From RUG369 sp050949645 (GTDB taxonomy: Bacteria; Planctomycetota; Planctomycetia; Pirellulales; Thermoguttaceae): a DNA stretch of 64,000 nt. The DNA lies in the NCBI GenBank assembly GCA_050949645.1, contig JBMNGC010000001.1, forward strand, positions 1,984,001-2,048,000, written 5' to 3'. Shown here piece by piece: positions 8,825 through 16,905 of the stretch; the first letter of the stretch is position 1; each line of letters starts with the position of its first letter. The notes under the pieces are model-generated. The model did no database searches. It was not told where the DNA came from and saw nothing but the letters and a program-made list of their open reading frames with translations. The position numbers were made by a program, and so were the translations under genes.

Positions 8825-10099
8825 ATGACAGACAAGCATCTAAGCGACTATTGTCTTGCCGTGGCGAAGCGCGCCAAGCGCGCGTCATACGAGCTCGCGA
8901 CGGTCTCGAGCGCGACGAAGAACGCGTGGCTCGAACTCACGGCGAAGCGATTGTCGGAACGCGCGCCGGAAATACTTAAGGCGAATGAAGCGGACCTTGC
9001 GGCGGCGCGCGAAGCGGGACTCTCCGCAGCGATGATCGACAGACTGACGCTCACGGAGAAGACGCTCGCGAGCATGGCGCAGGCGTTGCGGGAAATAGCG
9101 GCGTTCCGCGATCCGATCGGGTCGATCGCGAGTTCGTCGTTCCGGCCCGACGGGTTCGAAGTGCGCAAGGTGCGAACTCCGATCGGGGTCGTCTTCTTTA
9201 TTTACGAGTCGCGCCCGACCGTTACGACGGACGCGGCGGCGATCTGCGTTAAGAGCGGCAACGTGGCAATTCTCCGCGGAGGGAAAGAGGCGATTCATTC
9301 GAACCTCGCGCTCGGAAAAATTCTAAAGGAATGCGCCGCCGAAACAGGACTCCCTGAAGACGCGGTTCAGCTCCTCGACACGACGGATCGCGACGCGGTC
9401 GACGAATTCTTGCATCGTCCGGAGTATGTCGACGTCGTGATTCCGCGTGGAGGATATTCGCTCGTCAAGCGCGTGTCGACCGAAGCGAGAATGCCGGTCA
9501 TTAAGCATTTTGCGGGCAACTGCCACGTCTATATCGATAAGAGCGCCGATCTGGCGATTGCAGAGAAAGTTCTTGTTAACTCCAAGCTTCAGCGACTCGG
9601 CACGTGCAACACGGCTGAATCGCTTGTCGTGCACTCGGAGATCGCGAAGGACGCGCTTCCCGTCCTTCTCGGAGCGCTCGCAAAGGGCGGCTGCAAGATT
9701 TATGGCGACGAAGCGACCCTCGCGCTTGCAGGGCCCGACGTCGGCGTATTTCGCGCGACGGAAGAAGATTACGATATGGAATATCTCGCCGCTAAAATCT
9801 CCGTCAAGGTCGTCGACTCGCTCCAACAGGCGATCGAATTCATCAACGAGCATAGCTCCGGTCACACCGAAGCGATCGTGACTCGCGACCTCGAGGCCGC
9901 GCGCGCCTTCGCCGCCGGTATCGATTCCGCAGCTGTGATCATTAACGCGAGCACTCGGCTCCACGACGGCGGTCAGTTCGGACTCGGCGCCGAAATCGGC
10001 ATTAGCACCGACAAATTCCACGTCCGAGGTCCTTGCGGGGTCGACGAACTGACAAGCTACAAGTACGTAGTCGTCGGAGACGGCAATATCCGTGAATAA
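8825..10099 (+). CDS. proA: Glutamate-5-semialdehyde dehydrogenase (gamma-glutamyl phosphate reductase)
   Basis: Second enzyme of proline synthesis: NADPH-dependent reduction of gamma-glutamyl phosphate to glutamate-5-semialdehyde in the cytosol. The protein is 424 aa, the normal size, and collinear with the family. The catalytic cysteine is in the RLGTCNTAESL block near residue 260, and the GGQFGLGAEIGIST segment near the C-terminus is characteristic. I take the ATG at 8825 because it follows AAAGGAATC and gives the usual length. An in-frame upstream extension to 8720 overlaps rdgB and is not protein-like. No proB is seen nearby. A perfect inverted repeat at 10118-10160 ends the transcript. 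Confidence 0.96.
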   Translation: MTDKHLSDYCLAVAKRAKRASYELATVSSATKNAWLELTAKRLSERAPEILKANEADLAAAREAGLSAAMIDRLTLTEKTLASMAQALREIAAFRDPIGSIASSSFRPDGFEVRKVRTPIGVVFFIYESRPTVTTDAAAICVKSGNVAILRGGKEAIHSNLALGKILKECAAETGLPEDAVQLLDTTDRDAVDEFLHRPEYVDVVIPRGGYSLVKRVSTEARMPVIKHFAGNCHVYIDKSADLAIAEKVLVNSKLQRLGTCNTAESLVVHSEIAKDALPVLLGALAKGGCKIYGDEATLALAGPDVGVFRATEEDYDMEYLAAKISVKVVDSLQQAIEFINEHSSGHTEAIVTRDLEAARAFAAGIDSAAVIINASTRLHDGGQFGLGAEIGISTDKFHVRGPCGVDELTSYKYVVVGDGNIRE

Positions 10100-10117
10100 C
10101 GGCGAGCCGCTCGATCT

Positions 10118-10160
10118 TCGATTAAAGCGCGACTCGTCGCGCGCGACGCGCTTTAATCGA
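10118..10160. terminator. Bidirectional terminator between proA and top6A
   Basis: A perfect 14-bp inverted repeat: TCGATTAAAGCGCG at 10118-10131 and its complement at 10147-10160, around a 15-nt loop. Each strand ends in an A/T-rich side, so it can act in both directions. The right arm contains the stop codon of the converging topoisomerase gene. Confidence 0.7.
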
Positions 10161-11298
10161 GGAAGTCGCCCTGCCGCAGCAGTTTCGGCACATATTCCTC
10201 CGTCATGTAGCTCACGCTCCGGCTGATGAGGGATTCCACTTCAAGTTTGAAGCCGTTTTTGAGCATGTGGTTGATTTCACGGCGCCAGTCTTTCTTGTTC
10301 GCAAACCACGGGTACGCCGCAATCTGTTTAGCGCGTCGACGGTCCACGTCGCTCAACGATATCTTAACGCCTTCAGAAAGTCCGCAACGCTCAAAATCGC
10401 GACTGCGCATCCCAATGAACTTCGCCGCCGGAGTCGCCATACGCTCCGATTCGTACGCCAGGTTAATTGAGCCCTGCTTGATGACCGAATAGATATAGTA
10501 TCCCCACGGGTCGTTATCGAGGAGGCAGTAGATCGGGAGTCCAAGCTCCAGATTGAGACGGTTGAGAAGCCGGCGCACCCCCCTCGGAGGCTGACCGTTC
10601 CCGTGCGTCAGAATGCAGTTGTGCTTCTTCCAGAATTTATCTTCGTTAAAGCGTTGCCACACGGTGTTTTTCTCGACGTGGAGCACAAATTTCGCTTTGC
10701 ATTTTTTGAATTGGATGACGGACGGTTCGACGATCGAAGGAATCGCGTAGCCTCCGGAACCCATGCGCGAGCAATCGATCTCGTCGCCAGAATCGACGAT
10801 CGTGATATTCCCGACCATATCGCCGCGTTTATCCGCGAAGAGATGGAGCTCCTCGCGCAACGCTGAGAGGAGCACCTCGCAGTCTTCGACGACGGGGTCG
10901 CTTTCACTCTGATCGTGAAAGGTCGGCTCCTTCGAACCGCGAACGTCGTGCTTGAGCATATAGTACAGACCTCGGATGCTCGTCGTCTTGCCCATCTCAA
11001 TGAGACGTTTCGCGCCTGACGCGACGAGCGCCGTCTGCATAAAGCTCTTTGCCTGCGAAAGGTTGAAGAGCTCGCGGCTCGTCGTCTTATCGCCCATCTG
11101 GAGCACGCGTTTCTCTTGATTGAACGAAACGTTGCCAAGGGACCGCATTGGAATCTCCAGTACGGGCTCCTCGTCCTGATCGATACGCGACGTGATAGAG
11201 GACGCGAGCTCGTGAATCTTGGCAAGAGTCTGCTCGTCCTCCTTCGTAAGCGCGACCTGTTCCTCTGCGCTTCTCGACGCTTTGCGAGATTTCGCCAT
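10153..11298 (-). CDS. top6A: DNA topoisomerase VI subunit A (Top6A/Spo11 family), no adjacent B subunit
   Basis: The 381-residue protein has full Top6A length and layout. A helical N-terminal extension is followed by a winged-helix 5Y-CAP domain with TSIRGLYYML, containing the catalytic tyrosine (Tyr112 or Tyr113). A TOPRIM domain then shows the metal-binding Glu209 (VEKNTVWQRF) and the DxD pair Asp261/Asp263 (LLDNDPWGYYIY). In the A2B2 enzyme this subunit makes the double-strand break and keeps the phosphotyrosine link, while the B subunit supplies the GHKL ATPase. No B-subunit gene occurs anywhere in this window; the neighbours are proA and an LRR lipoprotein. Topoisomerase VI is mainly archaeal and plant and is found in some bacterial groups including planctomycetes. 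It may pair with a B subunit elsewhere or act alone, like orphan Top6A homologues. Confidence 0.92.
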   Translation of the reverse strand: MAKSRKASRSAEEQVALTKEDEQTLAKIHELASSITSRIDQDEEPVLEIPMRSLGNVSFNQEKRVLQMGDKTTSRELFNLSQAKSFMQTALVASGAKRLIEMGKTTSIRGLYYMLKHDVRGSKEPTFHDQSESDPVVEDCEVLLSALREELHLFADKRGDMVGNITIVDSGDEIDCSRMGSGGYAIPSIVEPSVIQFKKCKAKFVLHVEKNTVWQRFNEDKFWKKHNCILTHGNGQPPRGVRRLLNRLNLELGLPIYCLLDNDPWGYYIYSVIKQGSINLAYESERMATPAAKFIGMRSRDFERCGLSEGVKISLSDVDRRRAKQIAAYPWFANKKDWRREINHMLKNGFKLEVESLISRSVSYMTEEYVPKLLRQGDFLD

Positions 11299-11384
11299 TA
11301 TTTACACCCCATATGCTATTCGGGCCGTGACGCCCATTTTTACGCTCTATTTTATCGCAACGCGCCGAAGCGCCCAGCGCCGAT

Positions 11385-11420
11385 AAAAAAGGCAGAGCGG
11401 CGTTTCAACTCCGCTCTGCC
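11385..11420 (-). terminator. Intrinsic terminator of the segment upstream of top6A
   Basis: A perfect 10-bp stem (GGCAGAGCGG at 11391-11400 with CCGCTCTGCC at 11411-11420), followed on the minus strand by six T residues (11390-11385). It ends the LRR lipoprotein transcript and separates it from top6A. Confidence 0.85.
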
Positions 11421-11456
11421 CTTGATAATCATTGTCGGCAGCGTCGGCCGTCGGCT

Positions 11457-12962
11457 TTAACCAGCGGTCGTGATCTCGCAACGAGGATTGATCTTCTTGA
11501 ACTCCTCCCACTTAGCGCTAACTTCGGGGGAAGAATCGCCAAACGCCGTGCCCTTGACATAGATCCTGCGAAGGTTCTTGAGGTTGGCGAGCTTCATGAA
11601 GCCGTCGATGGTGAAGCCGGCGTTCTCGCGCAGGTCGATCGTTGTAAGCGTATCGATCTTGGCGAGCTCTTCGAGCGCGGCGTCGCTGACATTGCCGGCC
11701 GCGCGGATCGTGATCGATTCAAGCCCCTTCATATTGGCGGCGATCGATTTGGCGACTTCGTCCGTGACGGGCACGGAGAAGAAACTAAGGGAGGTCATGC
11801 CGCTCCAGCCTGGCGCGGAAACGAGCGTGTTGATCGTATCCGAGGTAATATCAAGCTCGGAAAGCTCGACCGTCTTGAGGGTCGTCATATCCTTAAGGGG
11901 GAGGACTCCTTCGTCAGAGGCGCTCAGGTCGCGGAGCTCAAGGCGCTCGACCTTAAGGTTCGCAAGTTCTTTGACCCCGTCGTTCGTAAAGCTATTGCAA
12001 CGGAAGATGCGCAATCCTTCAAGAGACGGATATTGCGCAAAGGTCGGCGCGCAGTCGTTGTCGATCAGGCAGTCCTGGAATTCGACGAATTTCAGATTCG
12101 GCGCGCCAGCGAGATGTTCGACTCCCGTGTTCGTTATACCGAATCGGAAGAAGACCTCTTCAAGCTGCTCCATGCGCGCAAGATATTTTGCCGAGGAGTC
12201 GGAGATATCGGGGCATCCTCGGAAGTCGACGCTCGTGATCGTCGTGGATTTCGAGATCCTGATAACGCCGCTGTTCGTAAAGCTGTTGTAGTACGCGCCG
12301 AGTTTCTTGAGCTTCGGGTAAGTCGCCACGATCGCGAGGTCGCTGTTTTCAAGCTGGAGGTTGCGGCGAATATCAAGAGTTTCCAGCTCCGGGAAGGTCG
12401 CGAAGAGCTCGATCGTCTCGGTCGTAATCATCGAGTTCTGGACGCGGATATTCTTGAGCTTTTTGAGATCCTTGAACTGCGCGAAGAGCTCGTCGGTCAC
12501 GTTTTCGCCAACGCACGCGAAGGACTCAAGATCGGCGAGACGCCCGAAGAGCTTCATATCCTCGAGATTGAGATCCTGAGATTCGACGACGATTCCAATA
12601 ATGGCGCCATTTTTCGCTTTCTTTACGGATCCGCGAAGCTCGTCAACTCGCGCTTCCGCCGCTTTGATATCTTCGGCGGAGGCAAGAGGCGGGTCGAGCT
12701 TCGGCGCGGCCGCCGCCTGGTACCTGGCGCGCTGAGTCGCGTCATACTGACGCGCGAGCATTCTGGTTGCCTTATCGACCGTTGTCGACTCGCCCGTTAC
12801 GAGCGTCTGATCGGAGGTATCCTCGGCCGCCGGCGAAAACTCGTCCGGATGGTAATAGAGGAACGAGCCCGACTTAGACGCGTTACTGTCGTTGCATCCG
12901 CCTGAAAGAATCGCAGCGCCGGCGACAAGAACCGCGCACGCCGTTAAGGTCAACTTTTTCAT
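11457..12962 (-). CDS. Leucine-rich-repeat lipoprotein
   Basis: A 501-residue exported lipoprotein. The N-terminus is a type II signal peptide with lipobox LSGGC, so lipidation falls at Cys23. Residues about 30-125 form a low-complexity linker. From about residue 130 to 485 there are many repeats of the LxxLxxLxL...N/D pattern, typical of the short LRRs found in planctomycetal surface proteins (for example LKKLKNIRV, FPELETLDI, YPKLKKLGA). LRR solenoids bind proteins or carbohydrates, and the ligand here is unknown. AGGAG lies about 10 nt before the ATG, and the gene has its own intrinsic terminator (11385-11420). Confidence 0.88.
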   Translation of the reverse strand: MKKLTLTACAVLVAGAAILSGGCNDSNASKSGSFLYYHPDEFSPAAEDTSDQTLVTGESTTVDKATRMLARQYDATQRARYQAAAAPKLDPPLASAEDIKAAEARVDELRGSVKKAKNGAIIGIVVESQDLNLEDMKLFGRLADLESFACVGENVTDELFAQFKDLKKLKNIRVQNSMITTETIELFATFPELETLDIRRNLQLENSDLAIVATYPKLKKLGAYYNSFTNSGVIRISKSTTITSVDFRGCPDISDSSAKYLARMEQLEEVFFRFGITNTGVEHLAGAPNLKFVEFQDCLIDNDCAPTFAQYPSLEGLRIFRCNSFTNDGVKELANLKVERLELRDLSASDEGVLPLKDMTTLKTVELSELDITSDTINTLVSAPGWSGMTSLSFFSVPVTDEVAKSIAANMKGLESITIRAAGNVSDAALEELAKIDTLTTIDLRENAGFTIDGFMKLANLKNLRRIYVKGTAFGDSSPEVSAKWEEFKKINPRCEITTAG

Positions 12963-13353
12963 CTGGTCATAACTCCTGGCTTTTTAGTCTCTTGTGGTTC
13001 GGCGTCCGTTGGTCGACGTTAACGCCGGCTGGCGCGTCGGCGACCAATAGCAGGCGGCTTATCGTAAGCGTTGTTTTTACCAATCGGTTACGTTACGCTT
13101 GAGCCGTCGGCGTTCAGGCTCGCTCATCATCCCCGGACCGCCGACCATTCCGTCGGCGCCGCGACCGATATCGCGTGATTATATCAAATCGAACCGTAAA
13201 GGAAAGAGTTTGTTTTTGAACAAGCTTTGTATTTTCTCTATCTTGAATCGAATTTTTCAAATAAACCGGTTGTGCCGGCCAAAAAACGTAGTTCCGGACG
13301 CGGTCAGGGGTCAATTTCTTCCATTTGTCGCTCGCTCGCGACTTCTCCGGAGG
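12963..13353. other. Intergenic, no gene seen
   Basis: A 391-nt gap between two minus-strand genes. Its distal part (13180-13290) is AT-rich and could hold the lipoprotein promoter, but I could not pick a clear -35/-10 pair. No convincing ORF. Confidence 0.4.
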
Positions 13354-13707
13354 TCATCGCGACGCGGCGTCGATTCGTTCTCGGAGAGTCGCTTCGTCGA
13401 GTTCCGTCATGAGGAATTTCTTTCGACTTGCGAGCTCGCCAGAGATGAGCGAGATCTGCGATTTTCGAAGCTTCAACGCTTTCGCAAGATAATCCACAAT
13501 CGCCTTGTTCGCTTTGCCTTTCTCCGCAACCTGCGTCACGCAGACCTTCAGCGCTCCGTCCTGAGCGCCGCGGAGCTCGTTTCGACGCGCGCCAGGTTGC
13601 GCTCTGACTGGTAATATCACGCCCTCGGCGCTCGTCTCCAACTCAATGGAACGCGATACGTCGGAACTCTTCTCGTTTCTTTGACCTTTATTCTGACCGT
13701 TACTCAT
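13354..13707 (-). CDS. YggU/DUF167 family protein
   Basis: A 117-residue protein with the DUF167 (YggU) core at residues about 28-110. The family signature is visible as VRAQPGARRNE near the start, then GALKVCVT and EKGKANKAIVDYLAK. The fold is small alpha/beta and its biochemical role is unknown. The N-terminal 25 residues are a charged, probably disordered extension. A perfect 11-bp GC hairpin (13720-13730 / 13737-13747) sits immediately upstream in the leader. Confidence 0.85.
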   Translation of the reverse strand: MSNGQNKGQRNEKSSDVSRSIELETSAEGVILPVRAQPGARRNELRGAQDGALKVCVTQVAEKGKANKAIVDYLAKALKLRKSQISLISGELASRKKFLMTELDEATLRERIDAASR

Positions 13708-14176
13708 TAAAACGCCTGCCGCTCGTCGCGGCGGCTCGCGACGAGCGCGAGCGGTTAATTATCATCGTTACGACGCTCGACTCCAAGCGCCCCTTTTATC
13801 CAACGGAAGTCCTTTCAACTCAGTGGAAGTTAGATATTATGAACTTTTGTGAAGTCGCCGAGTCGACGTTTCTCGATAGCGGACGCGCGTCGCCGCAAAA
13901 TTTTTGCGTCAAAAAACTCAAAGTCGCTTGCAATTACCTATTGACTGCAATATACTCTATAACGTTAGAGGCGTGCGGCGCGTACCCGACGTCGGCGAAC
14001 GTTCGTCAGTATACCTGTTCGATCGTATGCCGTCAACATGCGCGGCGCGCGTTGTTTAATCGAGCGCGTTGCGGTCGCGCGGTTCATTATCTTCGAACGT
14101 CGCGGCAACGCCAAGGCCGACGGCGACGTCGGCGTAACTCTCAGGATAAGGTCGGTTTGACTGACAGGAGCATTAG
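13708..14176. other. Divergent intergenic region with hairpin and promoter
   Basis: A 469-nt gap between the DUF167 gene and the cupin gene. It contains a perfect inverted repeat (CGCTCGTCGCG at 13720-13730, complement at 13737-13747) and a plus-strand promoter at 13928-13956. A 119-codon frame overlapping the cupin start has Arg-rich composition and no ribosome site, and I do not accept it. Confidence 0.5.
13928..13956 (+). promoter_or_regulatory. Sigma70-like promoter for the cupin/VOC unit
   Basis: TTGCAA (13928-13933), a 17-nt spacer and TATACT (13951-13956), in an AT-rich patch. The leader to the ATG at 14177 is about 215 nt. Confidence 0.55.
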
Positions 14177-14896
14177 ATGCAAAGAAGAGACGTTTTAAAA
14201 GCGTTCGTTGGCGGGATCGCCGGCGCCGGTTTCATGAACCTTGCGAGCGGAACCGCTAGCGCCAGTACCGCTTCGACGTCGGTCGGATCCAACCCCATTG
14301 TCGAGGAAAGCGTAATGAAAAAATACGACAACGACTATTTCTATAAGGACGGCGTCCTGCAGGAAGACAAGGCGTTTGACGCCTACTATGAAATGTTCGC
14401 CGAGATGAATTATTCTCTCGCCGACTCGCTGCATTCCAACAAGGAATTCTGGGTCACGGACTTCGGACTTGGCGACTTCGTGAACGTCGGCATGGGCGGA
14501 ATCTTCTTCTTCAACGACAAGGAATACCGTTATTTCGGGCACGACATCTATCTGTTGCCCGGTCAGATGATCGCGGAACATCGCCATGAGGCGGCCGAAG
14601 GTCTTCCGGCGAAGCACGAAGCGTGGCAGGTTCGCCATGGCAGCATCTTCAACTTCTCCGAAGGCGGCGAAAAGACGCCCCATGCGCTCTCGCTGATCGC
14701 CCAGAGCCAGCTCGACGCTAACGCGGTTAACTGCTATAACTTCAAGTTCATGCGCGTCGGCGAACAGGACCGTCTCGGTCGCATCGGCGCTCCGCACTTC
14801 ATGATCGGCGGATCCGAAGGCGCCGTTGTCACGGAATACGCCTGCTATCACAGCATGGACGGACTCAAGTTCTCCAATCCTAAGGCTCGACCGTGA
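14177..14896 (+). CDS. Tat-exported cupin, D-lyxose-isomerase-like
   Basis: A 239-residue cupin. The core has the PGQxxxEHRH metal motif (Glu134, His135, His137), then LPAKHEAW with Glu148, and a C-terminal EGAVVTEYACYHS strand. This order resembles D-lyxose ketol-isomerases (EHRHPP...GKEE...EGAVVxEF), so the enzyme is probably a metal-dependent sugar isomerase or a relative; the substrate is not certain. Unusually, the N-terminus looks like a twin-arginine signal (RRDVLKAF followed by a Gly/Ala-rich hydrophobic stretch), implying periplasmic export after folding. The gene starts a duplicated unit: a terminator-like hairpin and a VOC-like gene follow, and a decayed copy of this cupin lies at 15388-15495. 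Confidence 0.8.
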   Translation: MQRRDVLKAFVGGIAGAGFMNLASGTASASTASTSVGSNPIVEESVMKKYDNDYFYKDGVLQEDKAFDAYYEMFAEMNYSLADSLHSNKEFWVTDFGLGDFVNVGMGGIFFFNDKEYRYFGHDIYLLPGQMIAEHRHEAAEGLPAKHEAWQVRHGSIFNFSEGGEKTPHALSLIAQSQLDANAVNCYNFKFMRVGEQDRLGRIGAPHFMIGGSEGAVVTEYACYHSMDGLKFSNPKARP

Positions 14897-14922
14897 TTGT
14901 CGTCCCTTGCGGATGAATCGTT

Positions 14923-14957
14923 AACGCGGCGCTTGTTTTCAAACGCCGCGTTCCTTT
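14923..14957 (+). terminator. Intrinsic terminator after the cupin gene
   Basis: A 9-bp stem AACGCGGCG (14923-14931) / CGCCGCGTT (14944-14952), followed by CCTTTTG. The T-tract is short, so partial read-through into the VOC gene is possible. Confidence 0.65.
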
Positions 14958-15051
14958 TGTGGCAACCGTCGTCGGCGCCGCGCGGCGTCGACGACGCGAC
15001 GCCTCTTCGCGGATACCGCGCCCACGTCAAGACGCTATAGGATATTTTACG

Positions 15052-15378
15052 ATGACGAAGCCTGGTCTTAAATACAGTCACACCGGGATCCCGACCGATA
15101 GCCCCGAGGGTCTCTCCATCTATCTCGAAGAATTCAAAATCTACATTAACGACTTCAACGAGAGCCCTTACGCCGTCGAGTGGCTCTACTTCGAAAAAGA
15201 CAGCCCTTTTCCAGAAATTCTCAAAACGAAGGCCCATGTCGCCTATGAATGCGACGACATTGAAGAAGCCATGAAGGCCGGAACCGTTCTCGTGCCGCCC
15301 TTCGACGCCGGTCCAGGTCTCAAGTGCGCCTTCATCGAAGTCGACGGTCACGGGGTCGAACTCATGCAGCGCAGCTAA
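15052..15378 (+). CDS. VOC (glyoxalase-like) superfamily protein, copy 1
   Basis: A 108-residue single-domain protein. It begins with a beta strand carrying SHTGIPT, has a central AHVAYECDDIEEAM segment and ends with VDGHGVELMQ, the beta-alpha-beta-beta-beta layout of the vicinal oxygen chelate superfamily. The early His and the late Glu sit where VOC metal ligands usually lie. The start at 15052 gives the same N-terminus as its paralog at 15564, and the upstream extension of the frame is not protein-like. It follows the cupin gene and may act with it on a sugar or aldehyde. Specific activity is unknown. Confidence 0.8.
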   Translation: MTKPGLKYSHTGIPTDSPEGLSIYLEEFKIYINDFNESPYAVEWLYFEKDSPFPEILKTKAHVAYECDDIEEAMKAGTVLVPPFDAGPGLKCAFIEVDGHGVELMQRS

Positions 15379-15387
15379 CATTGTGCG

Positions 15388-15495
15388 GTAGAGGGACGTC
15401 GCCATGAGGCCGGCAGGAGGTTTTGTCGTTCCCTGCGAAATGCGAGTCGCGGCAAACTCGCAACGGCGGCGTCTCCGATTTCTCCAATCCCAAAT
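15388..15495 (+). pseudogene. Decayed remnant of a second cupin gene
   Basis: The DNA between the two VOC genes still translates, with one frame change, to pieces of the cupin encoded at 14177-14896. VEGRRHEA matches IAEHRHEA around the metal motif. After a shift, PAKCESRQTRNGG matches PAKHEAWQVRHGS, and FSNPK equals the cupin C-terminal FSNPK (13 of 14 bases identical). The middle (about 75 residues) and the whole N-terminus are missing. It has no start codon, has lost frame and cannot make a cupin. A GC hairpin at 15515-15536 follows, in the position that the terminator occupies after the intact cupin. Confidence 0.75.
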
Positions 15496-15563
15496 TTTTG
15501 TCCGCATTGTGCCTGCGCCGTCCTTAGCGACGGCGCGCATATCGGAACGCTGGAGGAGATCTT

Positions 15564-15911
15564 ATGCCAATAGAACCCGGTCTCCGATTCAGTCACATCG
15601 GGATCCCAACCGATTGCTCCGATATGGTCTGGATCTATCTTAAAGAGTTCAGAGCGCGCATCAGCGACTTCAGGGAAAGCCCTTACGCCGCCGAATGGCT
15701 CTACTTCCACGACGACAGCTCGGTCCCCGAAGATATCCAGGAACAGGCGCATGTCGCCTACGAATGCGACGACCTCGAAGAGGCGCTTAAGGACAAGTAC
15801 GTCCTCATGCCCCCCTTCGAACCGTTTCCCGGGTTCCGGTGCGCCTTTCTCAAGTCCGCCGGGGTCGTCGTCGAGCTCATACAACGCGTCGAGCCGCCCG
15901 CTAACGGCTGA
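15564..15911 (+). CDS. VOC (glyoxalase-like) superfamily protein, copy 2
   Basis: A 115-residue paralog of the protein at 15052-15378, about 55-60 percent identical by eye over its length. It shares SHIGIPTD, ESPYAAEWLYF, AHVAYECDDLEEAL and the VELIQ end, and has a C-terminal extension of seven residues. A strong ribosome site (GGAGGAG) precedes the ATG, better than that of copy 1. The 3' end overlaps the converging panC gene by 11 nt. It arose by tandem duplication of the cupin-VOC unit. Only the VOC half survived in the second unit, so dosage or divergence of the VOC protein, rather than the cupin, seems to have been kept. Confidence 0.8.
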   Translation: MPIEPGLRFSHIGIPTDCSDMVWIYLKEFRARISDFRESPYAAEWLYFHDDSSVPEDIQEQAHVAYECDDLEEALKDKYVLMPPFEPFPGFRCAFLKSAGVVVELIQRVEPPANG

Positions 15912-16770
15912 CGACGACGTTGTCGATGAGGCGCGTCGAACCGATCCTGACCGCGAGCAGCACGACGACGTTGCCGGTGATGCGCTCGAGAGGCGCGAGA
16001 GAGTTCGGGTCGCCGATGTGCATGTAGTCGATCGTTGCGTCTTTGGCGGTCTCGATAATCGCGCGCATCGCGTCGTAAACAACGGCGGATTCGCGTTCGC
16101 CCCCCTCGATGAGCTCTTTCGCTTTTTCTAACGCCTTATGGAGCGTCAGCGCCTGCTGGCGTTCGTCGTCCGTCATGTAGCCGTTGCGCGAACTCATTGC
16201 GAGGCCGTCGCGCTCTCGGATAATCGGACGCATATCGATCTCGATAGGGACGTTAAGGTCGCGAACCATTTTCTTAACGACCTGAACCTGCTGGTAGTCT
16301 TTCTGACCGAAATACGCAATGTCTGCGCGCGTAATGTTGAAGAGCTTAAGGACGACGAGGCAGACTCCGTCGAAATGCGTCGGGCGGAATTTGCCCTCAA
16401 GGAGCTGCGATACCCCACCGACGCGCACAGTCGCGTCGAACCCTTCAGGGTACATCGCCTGCGGCGACGGCGCAAAGATAAAATCGGTTCCAATCTGGGA
16501 CAGGAGCGTAATATCTGCGTCGAGCGTTCGCGGATATTGATCGAAATCCTCGTTCGGAGCAAACTGCGTCGGGTTGACGAAGTCGGAGACGATCGAAACG
16601 TCGCATTCATTCTTCGCGGCGATCGCAAGGCTCAGATGTCCGAGATGCAACGCCCCCATCGTTGGGACGAGTCCCACCGTTTTACCCTCGCGACGGAGCT
16701 TGTCGACGCGGCGGCTCATCTCGGCGGGATCGGTGATAAGAAATGGTTTAAGTTCTTCTTGAGAAGCCAT
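15901..16770 (-). CDS. panC: Pantothenate synthetase
   Basis: Condenses pantoate and beta-alanine with ATP to give pantothenate (vitamin B5/CoA pathway, cytosol). The nucleotidyltransferase motif is PTMGALHLGHLSL, FVNPTQF follows near residue 67, and YFGQKDYQQ and MSSRNGYM mark the substrate-binding loops. The start at 16770 (TGGAG seven bases upstream) gives 289 aa, the normal length; a longer frame to 16827 adds 19 unrelated residues. It converges on the second VOC gene with an 11-nt tail overlap. No panB or panD is visible. Confidence 0.96.
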   Translation of the reverse strand: MASQEELKPFLITDPAEMSRRVDKLRREGKTVGLVPTMGALHLGHLSLAIAAKNECDVSIVSDFVNPTQFAPNEDFDQYPRTLDADITLLSQIGTDFIFAPSPQAMYPEGFDATVRVGGVSQLLEGKFRPTHFDGVCLVVLKLFNITRADIAYFGQKDYQQVQVVKKMVRDLNVPIEIDMRPIIRERDGLAMSSRNGYMTDDERQQALTLHKALEKAKELIEGGERESAVVYDAMRAIIETAKDATIDYMHIGDPNSLAPLERITGNVVVLLAVRIGSTRLIDNVVVSR

Positions 16771-16905
16771 GCTTAAACTCCAGATTTGATTGAGCAGGTC
16801 TATCCTTATACGGCGCACGTTCTTCAAGGCGCCGTTTCGCAGGCGGTCGCCGACGCGCCGCGCTTGCGGATTATCTTTTCGTTCGAACGGTCGTTGCGGC
16901 TCGCG

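Noticed and set aside
13839..14198. A 119-codon frame before and overlapping the cupin start
   Set aside because: Arg-rich after residue 70, no ribosome site, overlaps the promoter and the cupin start; not protein-like.
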